Source: Mesorhizobium loti R88b
Lineage (GTDB): Bacteria; Pseudomonadota; Alphaproteobacteria; Rhizobiales; Rhizobiaceae
DNA: 64,000 bases
Reading direction: 5' to 3'
NCBI RefSeq assembly: GCF_013170845.1
Contig: NZ_CP033367.1
Span: forward strand, 2,853,001 to 2,917,000
Shown one piece after another: positions 18,018 through 26,500 of the stretch; position 1 is the stretch's first letter; every line of letters begins with the position of its first letter. The translations under genes were made by a program, and so were the position numbers. The notes beneath the pieces are model-generated. The model had not been told where the DNA came from, ran no database searches, and saw only the letters and a program-made list of their open reading frames with translations.

Positions 18018-19556
18018 TCAATTCAGCGGCGAACCGCCCTCGCGTTTGCGCCGCTCCATATAGTCGCGCAGCGCCTCGTCGATGCCGGGATCGATCGGCG
18101 GCTGTTCGTATTCGGCGACCATGCGCTTCCACACGACATTGGCGCGCTCGCGCGCGGTGACCTGGCCGCGCTCCATCCAGGTGTCGTAATTGTCCCAGTT
18201 GGACACCATCGGCGAATAGAAGGCGCGCTCGTAGCGCTGCATGGTGTGCGCGGCGCCGAAGAAATGTCCGGCCGGGCCGACCTCGCGCACCGCTTCCAGC
18301 GCCAGCGTGTCGATGTCGACCACCGGCGGGTCGAAATAGGCAGACATCATCTGCAGCATCTCGGCATCGATGACCAGTTTCTCGAACGACGCGGTCAGCC
18401 CGCCGCCGAGCCAGCCGGCGGCATGCAGCACGAGGTTGGCGCCACCCATCAGGCAGCCCCACAGCGACATGGCGCTCTCATAGGCGGCCTGCGCGTCGAC
18501 CGAATTGGCGGCGGTGACATTGCTAGAGCGGAACGGCACGCCGATCAGCCGGCAGAGCTGCCCGGTGATCTGCGCGGCTTGCGTGTATTCGGGCGTGCCG
18601 AAGGCCGGCGCGCCGGTCTTCATGTCGACATTGGATGTGAAGCCGCCATACATCACCGGCACGCCGGGGCGCACGATCTGCGTCAGCACGATGCCAGCCA
18701 GCGCCTCGGCATGCTGCTGCGACAGTGCACCGGCAAGCGTCACCGGGCTCATCGCGCCGGCCAGTGTGAACGGCGTGATGACATTGACCTGGCCGTGCTC
18801 GGCCAGCGTGATCAACCCCTCCGCCATCGGTTCGTCGAGCTGCAGCGGCGAATTGGTGTTGATGATGCCGGTGAAGACCGGCATTTCCCGCGCCAGCTTC
18901 TCGCGCGTCGTGCCGAGCGAAATCGCCACCATTTCCAGCGCGTCGGTGGCACGACCCCGGCCAAGGGTTTGCGGTTGCCAATTCTTGTCGAGCAAGGTGA
19001 TCTCGGCGTAGTAGAGGTCGAGATGGCGGGTGTTCTGGTGCAGGTCGAGCGGCTCGAACGGTCCGCCGCCTTCCTGATGCAGCACGTTGAACGACTGGAT
19101 CAGCTTCAAATAATCGCACATCTCGGCATAGGTGCCAGGGCGGCGTCCCTTATCATTGTCCATGACATAGGCCGGACCGCCGACCGACGACAGGATGCAG
19201 TGCCGTCCACCGACCTTGACGTTCTTCGCGGGATTGCGGGCGCGCAGCTCGAACGATGACGGCGCCATGGCGACCCGCTCCATGACCATGGCGCGGTCGA
19301 AGCGCACACGCATCTCGCCTTCGTCGATATCGCAGCCGGCCGAGCGATAGAACTGCCGCGCCTGCGGCTGCAGCACGCGCATGCCGATCTCTTCGAGAAT
19401 GGTGAGGCCCATTTCGTGGATCGTCTGGACCTGGTCGGCCGACAGGATCTCGATCGGCGCATAGGGACGTGTCAGCTGCTTCCAAGGCCGCTGCTCGATG
19501 CCGCCGATCTCGCGTTGCGGACGGCCGGGTCTGCGACGTGCAGCGATACGCTCCAT
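18018..19556 (-). CDS. MttB-family (trimethylamine methyltransferase-like) protein, non-pyrrolysine
   Basis: Methyltransferase of 512 residues in the MttB superfamily, which transfers a methyl group from quaternary or tertiary amines to a corrinoid protein. The frame has no internal amber codon, so it belongs to the non-pyrrolysine branch that includes glycine betaine:corrinoid methyltransferases. Family-like segments include ILSADQVQTIHEMGLTILEE, the central VMYGGFTSNVDMKTGAP and the Gly-rich GGANLVLHAAGWLGGGL. AGGAGAGG precedes the ATG, and it follows the TMADH-like gene by eight bases. No corrinoid-protein or activase gene is in the window, so partners must be elsewhere. The substrate is unknown; a methylated amine or betaine is likely. 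Confidence 0.88.
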   Translation of the reverse strand: MERIAARRRPGRPQREIGGIEQRPWKQLTRPYAPIEILSADQVQTIHEMGLTILEEIGMRVLQPQARQFYRSAGCDIDEGEMRVRFDRAMVMERVAMAPSSFELRARNPAKNVKVGGRHCILSSVGGPAYVMDNDKGRRPGTYAEMCDYLKLIQSFNVLHQEGGGPFEPLDLHQNTRHLDLYYAEITLLDKNWQPQTLGRGRATDALEMVAISLGTTREKLAREMPVFTGIINTNSPLQLDEPMAEGLITLAEHGQVNVITPFTLAGAMSPVTLAGALSQQHAEALAGIVLTQIVRPGVPVMYGGFTSNVDMKTGAPAFGTPEYTQAAQITGQLCRLIGVPFRSSNVTAANSVDAQAAYESAMSLWGCLMGGANLVLHAAGWLGGGLTASFEKLVIDAEMLQMMSAYFDPPVVDIDTLALEAVREVGPAGHFFGAAHTMQRYERAFYSPMVSNWDNYDTWMERGQVTARERANVVWKRMVAEYEQPPIDPGIDEALRDYMERRKREGGSPLN

Positions 19557-19564
19557 AACCTCTC

Positions 19565-21667
19565 CTATTCAGCAGCTGTGCGCATATCGAAATCCGCCAC
19601 CGCATCGACGATCGACGTGTCGCGGCGGTAGGGCCGCACGTGGATTTCTGCACCGATCTCTCGCGCAAGCTTGTGGCCGCTGTGCACGGCATGGGCGATG
19701 GCGCCGGGCGCCAGCGTGTCGCCGATGCGATCGACGCTGCGGATGCCGGCAGCGGTGAGCGCCTCCGCGCGTTCCGTCAGCGCCTCGAACAGCTCGTTGC
19801 GCGGCAAGCGCAGCCCGACGATCAGCACCGAGCGGCAGGCGATGAGGGTCTCCTCGCCGGTGAACAGATGCGCCAGCGTCGCCGTCTCGCCGTCGAAGGA
19901 TTTCAAGAGATGCAGCGTCGTTACCGGCACCTTGCGCCGCGCCAGCGCGCGATGCACCAGCGGCAGCTCGTTGGTCATGATCGTCCAGGCCGACGCCTGG
20001 CCTGCCGGGGTCACGTAGCTGACCGGAATACCCTGCGCGGCAAGATGCTCGGTCAGCACGCCGCCCATGTAGTAATTATCGAAATCGAAGACGAGTGTTG
20101 GCCCTTGCGGAAGCCGACCGGCGGCGATGTCGTCGGGCGTGAACACTTCCGGGTGGTCGAGCCGGCCGACCGGAATCTCCATCGAGGAATAGAGCATGTT
20201 GGTCCAGCGCGCGCCGGTGGCCAGCACCACACGGTCGGGCGCCAGATCGATGATCTCGTCAACGCCCAACGCACTCTCGGGGTAGAGCGAGACATTGCTC
20301 ATCTCGCCGAGGCGGCCGAGACGGTAGTCGACGACCCGGTTCCACGCCGACAGGCCGGGCAGGGTCTTCTCGAAGGTCAGCCGTCCGCCAAAGTTGCGGC
20401 TTTTGTCGGCGAGCATCACTTCATGGCCGCGACGGCCAAGCGTCAGTGCGCATTCGAGCCCGGCCGGTCCGCCGCCGACGATCAGGATGCGCTCCGGTCT
20501 GTCGGTACGGTCGGTGCGTTCGGGGTGCCAGCCGCGCCGCCATTCCTCGCCGGCGGTCGGGTTCTGCGTGCAGCGCACCGGCACGCCGTCATGCCAGCTC
20601 GAAATGCAGATGTTGCAGCCGATGCATTCGCGGATTTCGGCCTCGCGGCCTTCGCGGATCTTGGCCGGCAGGAAGGGGTCGGCGATCGAGGGACGCGCGC
20701 CGCCGATGAAGTCGAGCACGCCGCGTTTGATCTGCGACACCATCGTGTCGGGCGAGGTGAAGCGGCCGACGCCGACCACCGGCTTTTTGGTCAGCGATTT
20801 GACGAAATCGATGACCGGCTCATGGCTGCCTTCGCCGGTGAAGCGCGACGCCGAACAGTCGGTCGGGCTGGAATCCATCTTGACGTCGAACAGGTCAGGC
20901 AGGTCGGCCAAAAGCTCGATCAGTTCGTGCGCTTCCGAGGGCTGGTTGCGGCCGGGCCGGCCGCGCAGTTCTTCGAGACTGACCCGCAAGGCGACGCCGC
21001 AATCCTTGCCGACGGCATCCTTGGTGACCTCGATCATCTCGCGCACGAAGCGCACCCGGTTCGCGATCGGTCCGCCGTATTCGTCCGAGCGGTGATTGTA
21101 TTCGGGCAGCAGGAATTCGTAGCCGAGATAGCCCATGCCGGCATAGACGTAGACCACATCGAAGCCGGCCGTGCGCGCCTTGCGCGCCGCTTCGGCCTGG
21201 CACCGCAGCACCTCGCGGATATCAGCCTTGTCCATGGTCTTGGGCCGCAGATTGCCCATGAAGCCGACATGGGTGGCCATCCAGGGAATTCCCGACGGTG
21301 ACAGCGGCGGCAGGCGGCTGGTCCTGTTCATGACGGATGCGCCGCCGTGCCAGAGTTCCACCCCTGCAAGCGAACCATGGCGGTGCACGGCCTCCGTCAT
21401 CAGCGCATGGGCGCGGATGTCATTGTCGTCCCACAGCGTGGCGAAAGGGAGCGGCGCGTCGTCCGAGCTCGGATCGATCGAACAGGCGCCGGTGCAGATC
21501 ACCCCCCAGCCGCCCTCGGCCTTGGCTTCGCGAAAGGCGGCGCGGACGCGCGGCAGCGCGTTGGTCATGCCGCTTGCATGCGGCACCTGATAGAAGCGGT
21601 TCGGCGCGGTGACCGGCCCGATCCGCATCGGCTCGAACAGGATTTCGTAGCGGGGATTGCATGTCAT
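19565..21667 (-). CDS. Trimethylamine-dehydrogenase-like FMN/4Fe-4S/NAD(P)-fold oxidoreductase
   Basis: Flavoprotein of 700 residues with the layout of trimethylamine/dimethylamine dehydrogenase: an Old Yellow Enzyme-like FMN barrel (about 1-340), a 4Fe-4S site (C348, C351, C354, C366 in CIGCNICISSW and VRCTQNPTAGEEW), then nucleotide-binding domains (ILIVGGGPAGLECALTLGRRG). Compared with trimethylamine dehydrogenase as I recall it, the Cys that bonds FMN (PHC) is replaced (PHA, A31), Tyr60 of the aromatic bowl is Ala, Trp264 has no match, and only Trp355 remains (W358). Substrate choice has therefore probably changed, perhaps to an N-methyl amino acid or betaine product. The start follows the palindrome by nine bases. 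Confidence 0.9.
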   Translation of the reverse strand: MTCNPRYEILFEPMRIGPVTAPNRFYQVPHASGMTNALPRVRAAFREAKAEGGWGVICTGACSIDPSSDDAPLPFATLWDDNDIRAHALMTEAVHRHGSLAGVELWHGGASVMNRTSRLPPLSPSGIPWMATHVGFMGNLRPKTMDKADIREVLRCQAEAARKARTAGFDVVYVYAGMGYLGYEFLLPEYNHRSDEYGGPIANRVRFVREMIEVTKDAVGKDCGVALRVSLEELRGRPGRNQPSEAHELIELLADLPDLFDVKMDSSPTDCSASRFTGEGSHEPVIDFVKSLTKKPVVGVGRFTSPDTMVSQIKRGVLDFIGGARPSIADPFLPAKIREGREAEIRECIGCNICISSWHDGVPVRCTQNPTAGEEWRRGWHPERTDRTDRPERILIVGGGPAGLECALTLGRRGHEVMLADKSRNFGGRLTFEKTLPGLSAWNRVVDYRLGRLGEMSNVSLYPESALGVDEIIDLAPDRVVLATGARWTNMLYSSMEIPVGRLDHPEVFTPDDIAAGRLPQGPTLVFDFDNYYMGGVLTEHLAAQGIPVSYVTPAGQASAWTIMTNELPLVHRALARRKVPVTTLHLLKSFDGETATLAHLFTGEETLIACRSVLIVGLRLPRNELFEALTERAEALTAAGIRSVDRIGDTLAPGAIAHAVHSGHKLAREIGAEIHVRPYRRDTSIVDAVADFDMRTAAE

Positions 21668-21676
21668 CAGGGCTTC

Positions 21677-21718
21677 GCGAATATGCTTGTTGAACGATCG
21701 TACAACAAGCATATTCGC
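21677..21718. promoter_or_regulatory. 42-bp palindrome upstream of the TMADH-like gene (copy 2)
   Basis: Arms GCGAATATGCTTGTTG (21677-21692) and its exact reverse complement (21703-21718) flank AACGATCGTA, which is itself palindromic except for its outermost pair. The inner 24 bases match copy 1 at 9752-9795 except at three A/T positions. Relative to copy 1, four pairs in the outer arms differ, and each change is matched on the opposite arm. It ends nine bases before the start codon of the leftward gene and lies 98 bases or more downstream of the hydroxyacid dehydrogenase gene. Confidence 0.8.
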
Positions 21719-21815
21719 TGATATGGCAGAACGCAATGGCCCAAAGCACCGGGACAGTCGGAGGCCCGAAAAAGCAGTGAACGTGCGATGGATACTGGGC
21801 TGATGCGTGGCCTTG

Positions 21816-22955
21816 TCACGCGATCAGGTCGGGACCGATCTGGCTGAACGCGGGCGTGCCGGCGAGCTTGAGGCCGTTGGCGATGTCCTCCAACAGGATG
21901 TCGAGCACCCTGGCCACGCCGGCTTCTCCGGCCGTGGCGCCGAACAGCGCGGCCCGGCCGATCGCCGCCGCGGAGGCGCCAAGCGCCCCGGCCTTTATGA
22001 TGTCCATGCCGGTGCGGATGCCGGAATCGATGAGGATCGGCACCTGGGAACCCAGCGCATGGCGGATAGCGGGCAGGGCATCGATGCTGGAAATGGCGCC
22101 GTCGAGCTGGCGGCCGCCATGGTTGGACACCCAGATGCCGTCGGCGCCGGCCGCCACCAGGCTTGCCGCATCCGTGGGGTGCAGAACGCCCTTCACCAGC
22201 AGCCGGCCCTTCCACCAGTCGCGGATCCGGCGGAAATCATCCCAGTCGAAACCGGCATGGAGATTGGAGCCGACCCTTGCGGCGATGGTCAGTCCGGCGC
22301 TGGTGTCGCCGAGATAGCCGCGGACATTCTCGAACCGCGGCAGCCCGCCGCGCAGCAGACGCAGCGACCAGCCGGGATGAGCCAAGCCTTCCAAGAGGTG
22401 GCGAGGCGAGGGGCGCAGCGGGATCGAGATGCCGTTCCGCAGGTCCTTCTCGCGCCTGCCGCCAGCCTGCAGGTCGACGGTTACCACCAGCGTCGAATAG
22501 CCGAATTTTTCCGCCCGCCGCACCAGCTGGAGGTTGAAGTCGAAATCCTTCAAGACATAGAGCTGGAACCAGAGCGGTCCCTCGACCGCTTTGGCCATGC
22601 GCTCGATGCTGGTCGTGGCCATGGTGGAGAGCGTGTAAGGAATGCCACGCGCGCTCGCCGCCTTGGCGATGGCGATGTCGGCCCCGGGCCTGACCAGCGC
22701 GCAGGAGCCCATCGGGCTGATCACCAGCGGCGTCGGCAAGGTCTGCGACCACAACGACGTGGAAAGGTCTGGCCGGGAGACGTCGGTGAGCACGCGCGGT
22801 ATGAGCCGGATCCGCTCGAAGTCAGCGCGGTTGGCGGCGAGCGTCAGTTCCTGTCCTGACCCGCCATCGACAAATTCGAAGATCGATTTCGGCAGCCGGC
22901 GGCGCGCAAGTCTGCGGAAATCCTCGACCGAAATCATGCGATCGAGCGCAGCCAT
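21816..22955 (-). CDS. FMN-dependent alpha-hydroxy-acid dehydrogenase (LldD-like)
   Basis: Flavoenzyme of 379 residues oxidising L-2-hydroxy acids to 2-oxo acids. The barrel shows the family motifs: FVDGGSGQELT near residue 28 for FMN binding, VISPMGSCALVRPGAD, WFQLYVLKD, and the active-site signature GADGIWVSNHGGRQLDG with catalytic His and Arg, then ILIDSGIRTG. It is in the leftward gene set, 35 bases downstream of the IPMDH-like gene. Lactate, glycolate, mandelate or a longer hydroxy acid could be the substrate. It is probably transcribed from upstream of the SDR at 24844 rather than from the promoter at the 21677 palindrome. Confidence 0.92.
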   Translation of the reverse strand: MAALDRMISVEDFRRLARRRLPKSIFEFVDGGSGQELTLAANRADFERIRLIPRVLTDVSRPDLSTSLWSQTLPTPLVISPMGSCALVRPGADIAIAKAASARGIPYTLSTMATTSIERMAKAVEGPLWFQLYVLKDFDFNLQLVRRAEKFGYSTLVVTVDLQAGGRREKDLRNGISIPLRPSPRHLLEGLAHPGWSLRLLRGGLPRFENVRGYLGDTSAGLTIAARVGSNLHAGFDWDDFRRIRDWWKGRLLVKGVLHPTDAASLVAAGADGIWVSNHGGRQLDGAISSIDALPAIRHALGSQVPILIDSGIRTGMDIIKAGALGASAAAIGRAALFGATAGEAGVARVLDILLEDIANGLKLAGTPAFSQIGPDLIA

Positions 22956-22990
22956 CTCAGGCGTCTCCCGCTGGCCTGGTCATGGCCGCT

Positions 22991-24091
22991 TCATGCCGGG
23001 ACCATCGCCAGCCCGTCGCAGACGGCATGGGTGATCGCACGGGTCGACGCGCTGCCTTTCAGGTCGGCGCTCAAGAGCCCGCTGGCCAGGCAGTCTTCCG
23101 TCACGCGGCGGATGCGATCGGCGGCCTGGTTGAGCCTGCCGTCGCCGTGCTTGTGGCCGAGCCAGTCGAGCATCGAGGCGCCCGACAGGATCGTGCCATA
23201 GGGATTGGCGATGCCCTTGCCGGCAATGTCGGGCGCCGAGCCATGCGCGGCCTGGAAGAAGCCGTTCGCCGCGCCGATCTCGGCCGACGGCGCCATGCCC
23301 ATGCCGCCGACGGTCGCGGCGGCGAGGTCGGACAGGATGTCGCCGAACATGTTCTCGCTGACGATGACATTGAAATGGCCGGGCTTCAGCACGAGGTGCA
23401 TCGCCATGGCGTCGACCAGCGCATGTTCGGTCGCAATGTCGGGATAGTCCTGCGCCACCTCGTCGAAGACGGAGCGGAAGAAGGCATAGCTGCGCAGCAC
23501 GTTCGCCTTGTCGCAGCAGGTGACCCGGCGCACGCCGTCGCGCGGCGCGCCGCTGGACTGGCGCGCCAGTTCGAAGGCCTTGCGCACGATGCGCTCTATG
23601 CCGGATCGGGTCTGCACCAGCGTGTCGACAGCGACCTCGCCGCGCAGCATGGCGCCCGAGCCGCGCGCGGCGTAAAGCCCCTCGCTGTTCTCGCGCAGGA
23701 TGATGTAGTCGATGTCGCCAGCCTTCACGCCGTTCAACGGACTCGGCACGCCTTCGAACAGCCTGATGGGGCGGATGTTGGCGTAGAGGTCGAGCTCGAA
23801 GCGCAGCCTCAGCGTGAAATCGAGCCCGGCTTCGGTGCCGTCCGGGTGCACCACGCCGGGCAGGCCGCCGGCGCCATGCAGGATCGCGTCCGCGGCCCGG
23901 CAAGCCTGGAAGGTCGGCTCGGGAAAGCTCTGGCCGGTTTTCAGAAAGTGCTCCGCGCCGGCCGGATATTCGGTGAAGCGCAGCGGGCTCTCAGCCCCGA
24001 GCGCGGCCTTCACCACTTCGACCGTGGCGGCGCAGACTTCCGGGCCGATGCCGTCGCCATGCACCACCGCGATTTCGTAGATATCTTTCAT
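22991..24091 (-). CDS. Isocitrate/isopropylmalate dehydrogenase family protein
   Basis: NAD(P)-dependent beta-decarboxylating dehydrogenase of 366 residues. The N-terminus IAVVHGDGIGPEV and the metal and cofactor signature NMFGDILSDLAAATVGGMGM (about residues 238-257) are diagnostic, with YIILRENSEGLYAA in the substrate region. It is not in a leucine or TCA context, and such paralogues act on tartrate, malate or other 2-hydroxy acids. It lies nine bases downstream of an SDR and upstream of the FMN hydroxyacid dehydrogenase, so the three could process one hydroxy acid in steps. The exact substrate is unknown. Confidence 0.9.
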   Translation of the reverse strand: MKDIYEIAVVHGDGIGPEVCAATVEVVKAALGAESPLRFTEYPAGAEHFLKTGQSFPEPTFQACRAADAILHGAGGLPGVVHPDGTEAGLDFTLRLRFELDLYANIRPIRLFEGVPSPLNGVKAGDIDYIILRENSEGLYAARGSGAMLRGEVAVDTLVQTRSGIERIVRKAFELARQSSGAPRDGVRRVTCCDKANVLRSYAFFRSVFDEVAQDYPDIATEHALVDAMAMHLVLKPGHFNVIVSENMFGDILSDLAAATVGGMGMAPSAEIGAANGFFQAAHGSAPDIAGKGIANPYGTILSGASMLDWLGHKHGDGRLNQAADRIRRVTEDCLASGLLSADLKGSASTRAITHAVCDGLAMVPA

Positions 24092-24100
24092 CGGGATGCC

Positions 24101-24844
24101 TCAGATGCATTTGCCGCCATCGACATTGAGGTCGACGCCGGTGATCATGCTGGCCTCGTCGGAACACAGGAACGCGGCGGCGTTGCCCATGTCCTGAGGC
24201 GTCGAAAGCCGGCCGATGGGGATGGTGGCGACGACGCGGGCGCGGTTCTCCTCGCCGGAACCGATGAAGGTGGACAGAAGCGGCGTGTCGCCGGCGACCG
24301 GGTTGATGGCGTTGACCCGGATGCCGAAAGGCGCGAGCTCCACGGCCATCGCCCGGGTGGCGGCGATCGCCCAGCCCTTGGAGGCATTATACCAGGTCAA
24401 GTTCGGGCGCGGCGAGACGCCGCCGGTCGAGGCGACGTTCAGGATCGCGCCCGATTTGATCGACTTGAAATGCGGAACGACGGCGCGGGCGCCGTTGTAG
24501 ATCGAGCGCATGTTGACGTTGGCTATCCTGTCGAACAGGTCTTCGTCCATCGTTTCGAGCGGCAGCGGCGGCTGCGCGACGCCAGCATTGTTGACCAGTA
24601 TGTCGAGACCGCCAAAGGCCGAGCGGGCCAGGTCGGCCGCTGCCTCGAAGCTGTCGAGTTTCGAGACGTCACCAGTGATCGGCCACACGTTCTTGCCGAC
24701 CTCGCCAGCAACCCTGCCGGCAGCGGCTTCATCACGGTCCATCAGCACGACCAGTGCGCCCTCGGTGACGAACTTCCTGACGATGCCTTCGCCAAATCCC
24801 GAACCGCCACCGGTGACGATGGCGACCTTGCCAGCAAGTCTCAT
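24101..24844 (-). CDS. Short-chain dehydrogenase/reductase
   Basis: Classical SDR of 247 residues. The Rossmann motif VTGGGSGFGEGI is near residue 11, NNAG at about 88, and the catalytic Tyr and Lys lie in WYNASKGW (YxxxK), with Asn in ANVNM. GTGGGAAVDGG-type ends are seen as ITGVDLNVDGGKCI. It is first in the leftward set and divergent from the aldehyde dehydrogenase at 24987, with which it shares a 142-base promoter region. Cofactor preference is probably NAD(H) because VLMDRD has an Asp at the end of beta-2. The substrate alcohol is unknown. Confidence 0.92.
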   Translation of the reverse strand: MRLAGKVAIVTGGGSGFGEGIVRKFVTEGALVVLMDRDEAAAGRVAGEVGKNVWPITGDVSKLDSFEAAADLARSAFGGLDILVNNAGVAQPPLPLETMDEDLFDRIANVNMRSIYNGARAVVPHFKSIKSGAILNVASTGGVSPRPNLTWYNASKGWAIAATRAMAVELAPFGIRVNAINPVAGDTPLLSTFIGSGEENRARVVATIPIGRLSTPQDMGNAAAFLCSDEASMITGVDLNVDGGKCI

Positions 24845-24986
24845 ATCTGTTCCTCCGTTGCCGGCACCATCGGGGAAGTCGCTTGCATTGCACAGTCCGA
24901 TTATCTGAACGCCCTTTTAGCTTTCCTTGTTTGAGGTCGCCGGCAGCGGGAGTAAGAGTCGCCCCGGAATTCGTGAGGAGGACGCC

Positions 24987-26483
24987 ATGACGCTGAATTT
25001 CGACCCGAGGGCGAAGGCCACGACGCTCTACCGTGGCGAATTCCGGCCGATGTTCATCGGCGGAAAATGGGTTGCGGCGCAGTCCGGTGAGGTGATGCAG
25101 GCGCTGAACCCGGCGACGGGCGAGGTGCTGGCGACCGTGCCGCGAAGCTCGGCGGCCGATGTCGATGCTGCGGTGGCTGCGGCGCGTGCGGCCTTCGAAG
25201 GGCCGTGGTCCAAATTCTCGCCCTACGAACGGCAGTGCGTGCTGTTGCGCATCGCCGATCTGTTCGAGACGCATTGGGAAGAGCTCAGCGTTTCCGACAC
25301 GCTCGACATGGGGCTGCCGATCACCCGCACGCTGGCCAACCGGCGCCGCGTCATCGGCATGCTGCGCTTCTATGCCGGCATGGCGACGGCGCTGCATGGC
25401 GAATCCATCGACAATTCCATCCCTGGCGAGATCGTCTCCTTCACAAGGCGCGAGCCGGTCGGCGTCGTCGGTGCGATCATTCCCTGGAATGCGCCGACCG
25501 CCGCCTCGATCTGGAAGATCGCGCCGGCGCTCGCCACCGGCTGCACCATCGTGCTGAAACCTTCGGAGGATGCCTCACTGACGCCGTTGCTGATCGCGCG
25601 GCTGATGCAGGAAGCCGGCGTTCCCGACGGCGTCGTCAACATCGTCACCGGCACTGGCGGCGAGGCCGGCGCGCGGCTCGCCGAACATCCCGACGTCAAC
25701 AAGATCGTCTTCACCGGCTCGACGCTTACTGGACAAGCGATCGCGCGGGCAGGCGTGACCAACCTCAAGCGCGTTTCGCTCGAGCTCGGCGGCAAATCGC
25801 CGATCATCGTCTGCCGCGACGCCGACATCGACAAGGCGGTTCCCGTCGCGGCGATGGCGGTGTTCATACATTCGGGCCAGATCTGCATCGCCGGCTCGCG
25901 GCTGTTCGTGGCGCGCGAAATCCATGACGAATTCGTGCGCCGCGTCGCCGAATTCGCCGGCAAATTGCGCATCGGCCATGGCATCGAGGCGGAGACCGAA
26001 ATAGGGCCGCTGATCAATGCCAGGCAGGCCGGCAAGGTGGAAGGCTATATCAAGGCCGGCAGCGACGAGGGCGCGGAACTGGTCACCGGCGGCTCGCGGC
26101 TGACAGGCGCGCTCTATGATGGCGGCAACTTCATCGCGCCCACCGTATTCGGCCAGGTGTCGGACAAGATGACCATCGCACGCGAAGAAATCTTCGGGCC
26201 GGTCATTTCGGCGATGCCGTTCGACACGCTGGACGAGGCCGTCGCGCGCGCCAATGCCACGCCCTATGGCTTGGCCGCCGGCATCTTCACCACCCATCTC
26301 GGCACCGCGCACAAGCTGGCGCGGCGCATCAAGGCCGGCTCGGTCTGGGTCAACATGTACCACGCCATCGACCCGGCGGTGCCGTTCGGCGGCATGAAGA
26401 TGTCCGGCTACGGCCGCGAAGGCGGCATCGAACATCTGCATGAGTATATGGAGACCAAGTCAGTCTGGATCCAGACCGACTGA
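24987..26483 (+). CDS. NAD(P)-dependent aldehyde dehydrogenase
   Basis: Aldehyde dehydrogenase superfamily member of 498 residues. The catalytic Glu is in LELGGKSPIIV and the Cys in HSGQICIAGSRLF; the Asn of the oxyanion hole is in IPWNAPT. GAGGAG at 24975-24980 fixes the ATG at 24987. The gene is divergent from the SDR and the leftward gene set, so it probably belongs to the same catabolic island, for example oxidising an aldehyde released by amine oxidation. It is followed by the inverted-repeat element at 26501. Confidence 0.93.
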   Translation: MTLNFDPRAKATTLYRGEFRPMFIGGKWVAAQSGEVMQALNPATGEVLATVPRSSAADVDAAVAAARAAFEGPWSKFSPYERQCVLLRIADLFETHWEELSVSDTLDMGLPITRTLANRRRVIGMLRFYAGMATALHGESIDNSIPGEIVSFTRREPVGVVGAIIPWNAPTAASIWKIAPALATGCTIVLKPSEDASLTPLLIARLMQEAGVPDGVVNIVTGTGGEAGARLAEHPDVNKIVFTGSTLTGQAIARAGVTNLKRVSLELGGKSPIIVCRDADIDKAVPVAAMAVFIHSGQICIAGSRLFVAREIHDEFVRRVAEFAGKLRIGHGIEAETEIGPLINARQAGKVEGYIKAGSDEGAELVTGGSRLTGALYDGGNFIAPTVFGQVSDKMTIAREEIFGPVISAMPFDTLDEAVARANATPYGLAAGIFTTHLGTAHKLARRIKAGSVWVNMYHAIDPAVPFGGMKMSGYGREGGIEHLHEYMETKSVWIQTD

Positions 26484-26500
26484 GCCTGTGTCCACCACTT

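Noticed and set aside
17985..19259. Long open frame opposite the MttB-like gene
   Set aside because: It is the high-GC antisense shadow of a clearly homologous gene; its translation shows no family motif and is rich in Arg/His/Gly, as such shadows are.
19640..24934. Other very long plus-strand frames across 19.6-24.9 kb
   Set aside because: All lie antisense to five genes with clear catalytic motifs; none has a motif or a plausible ribosome site.
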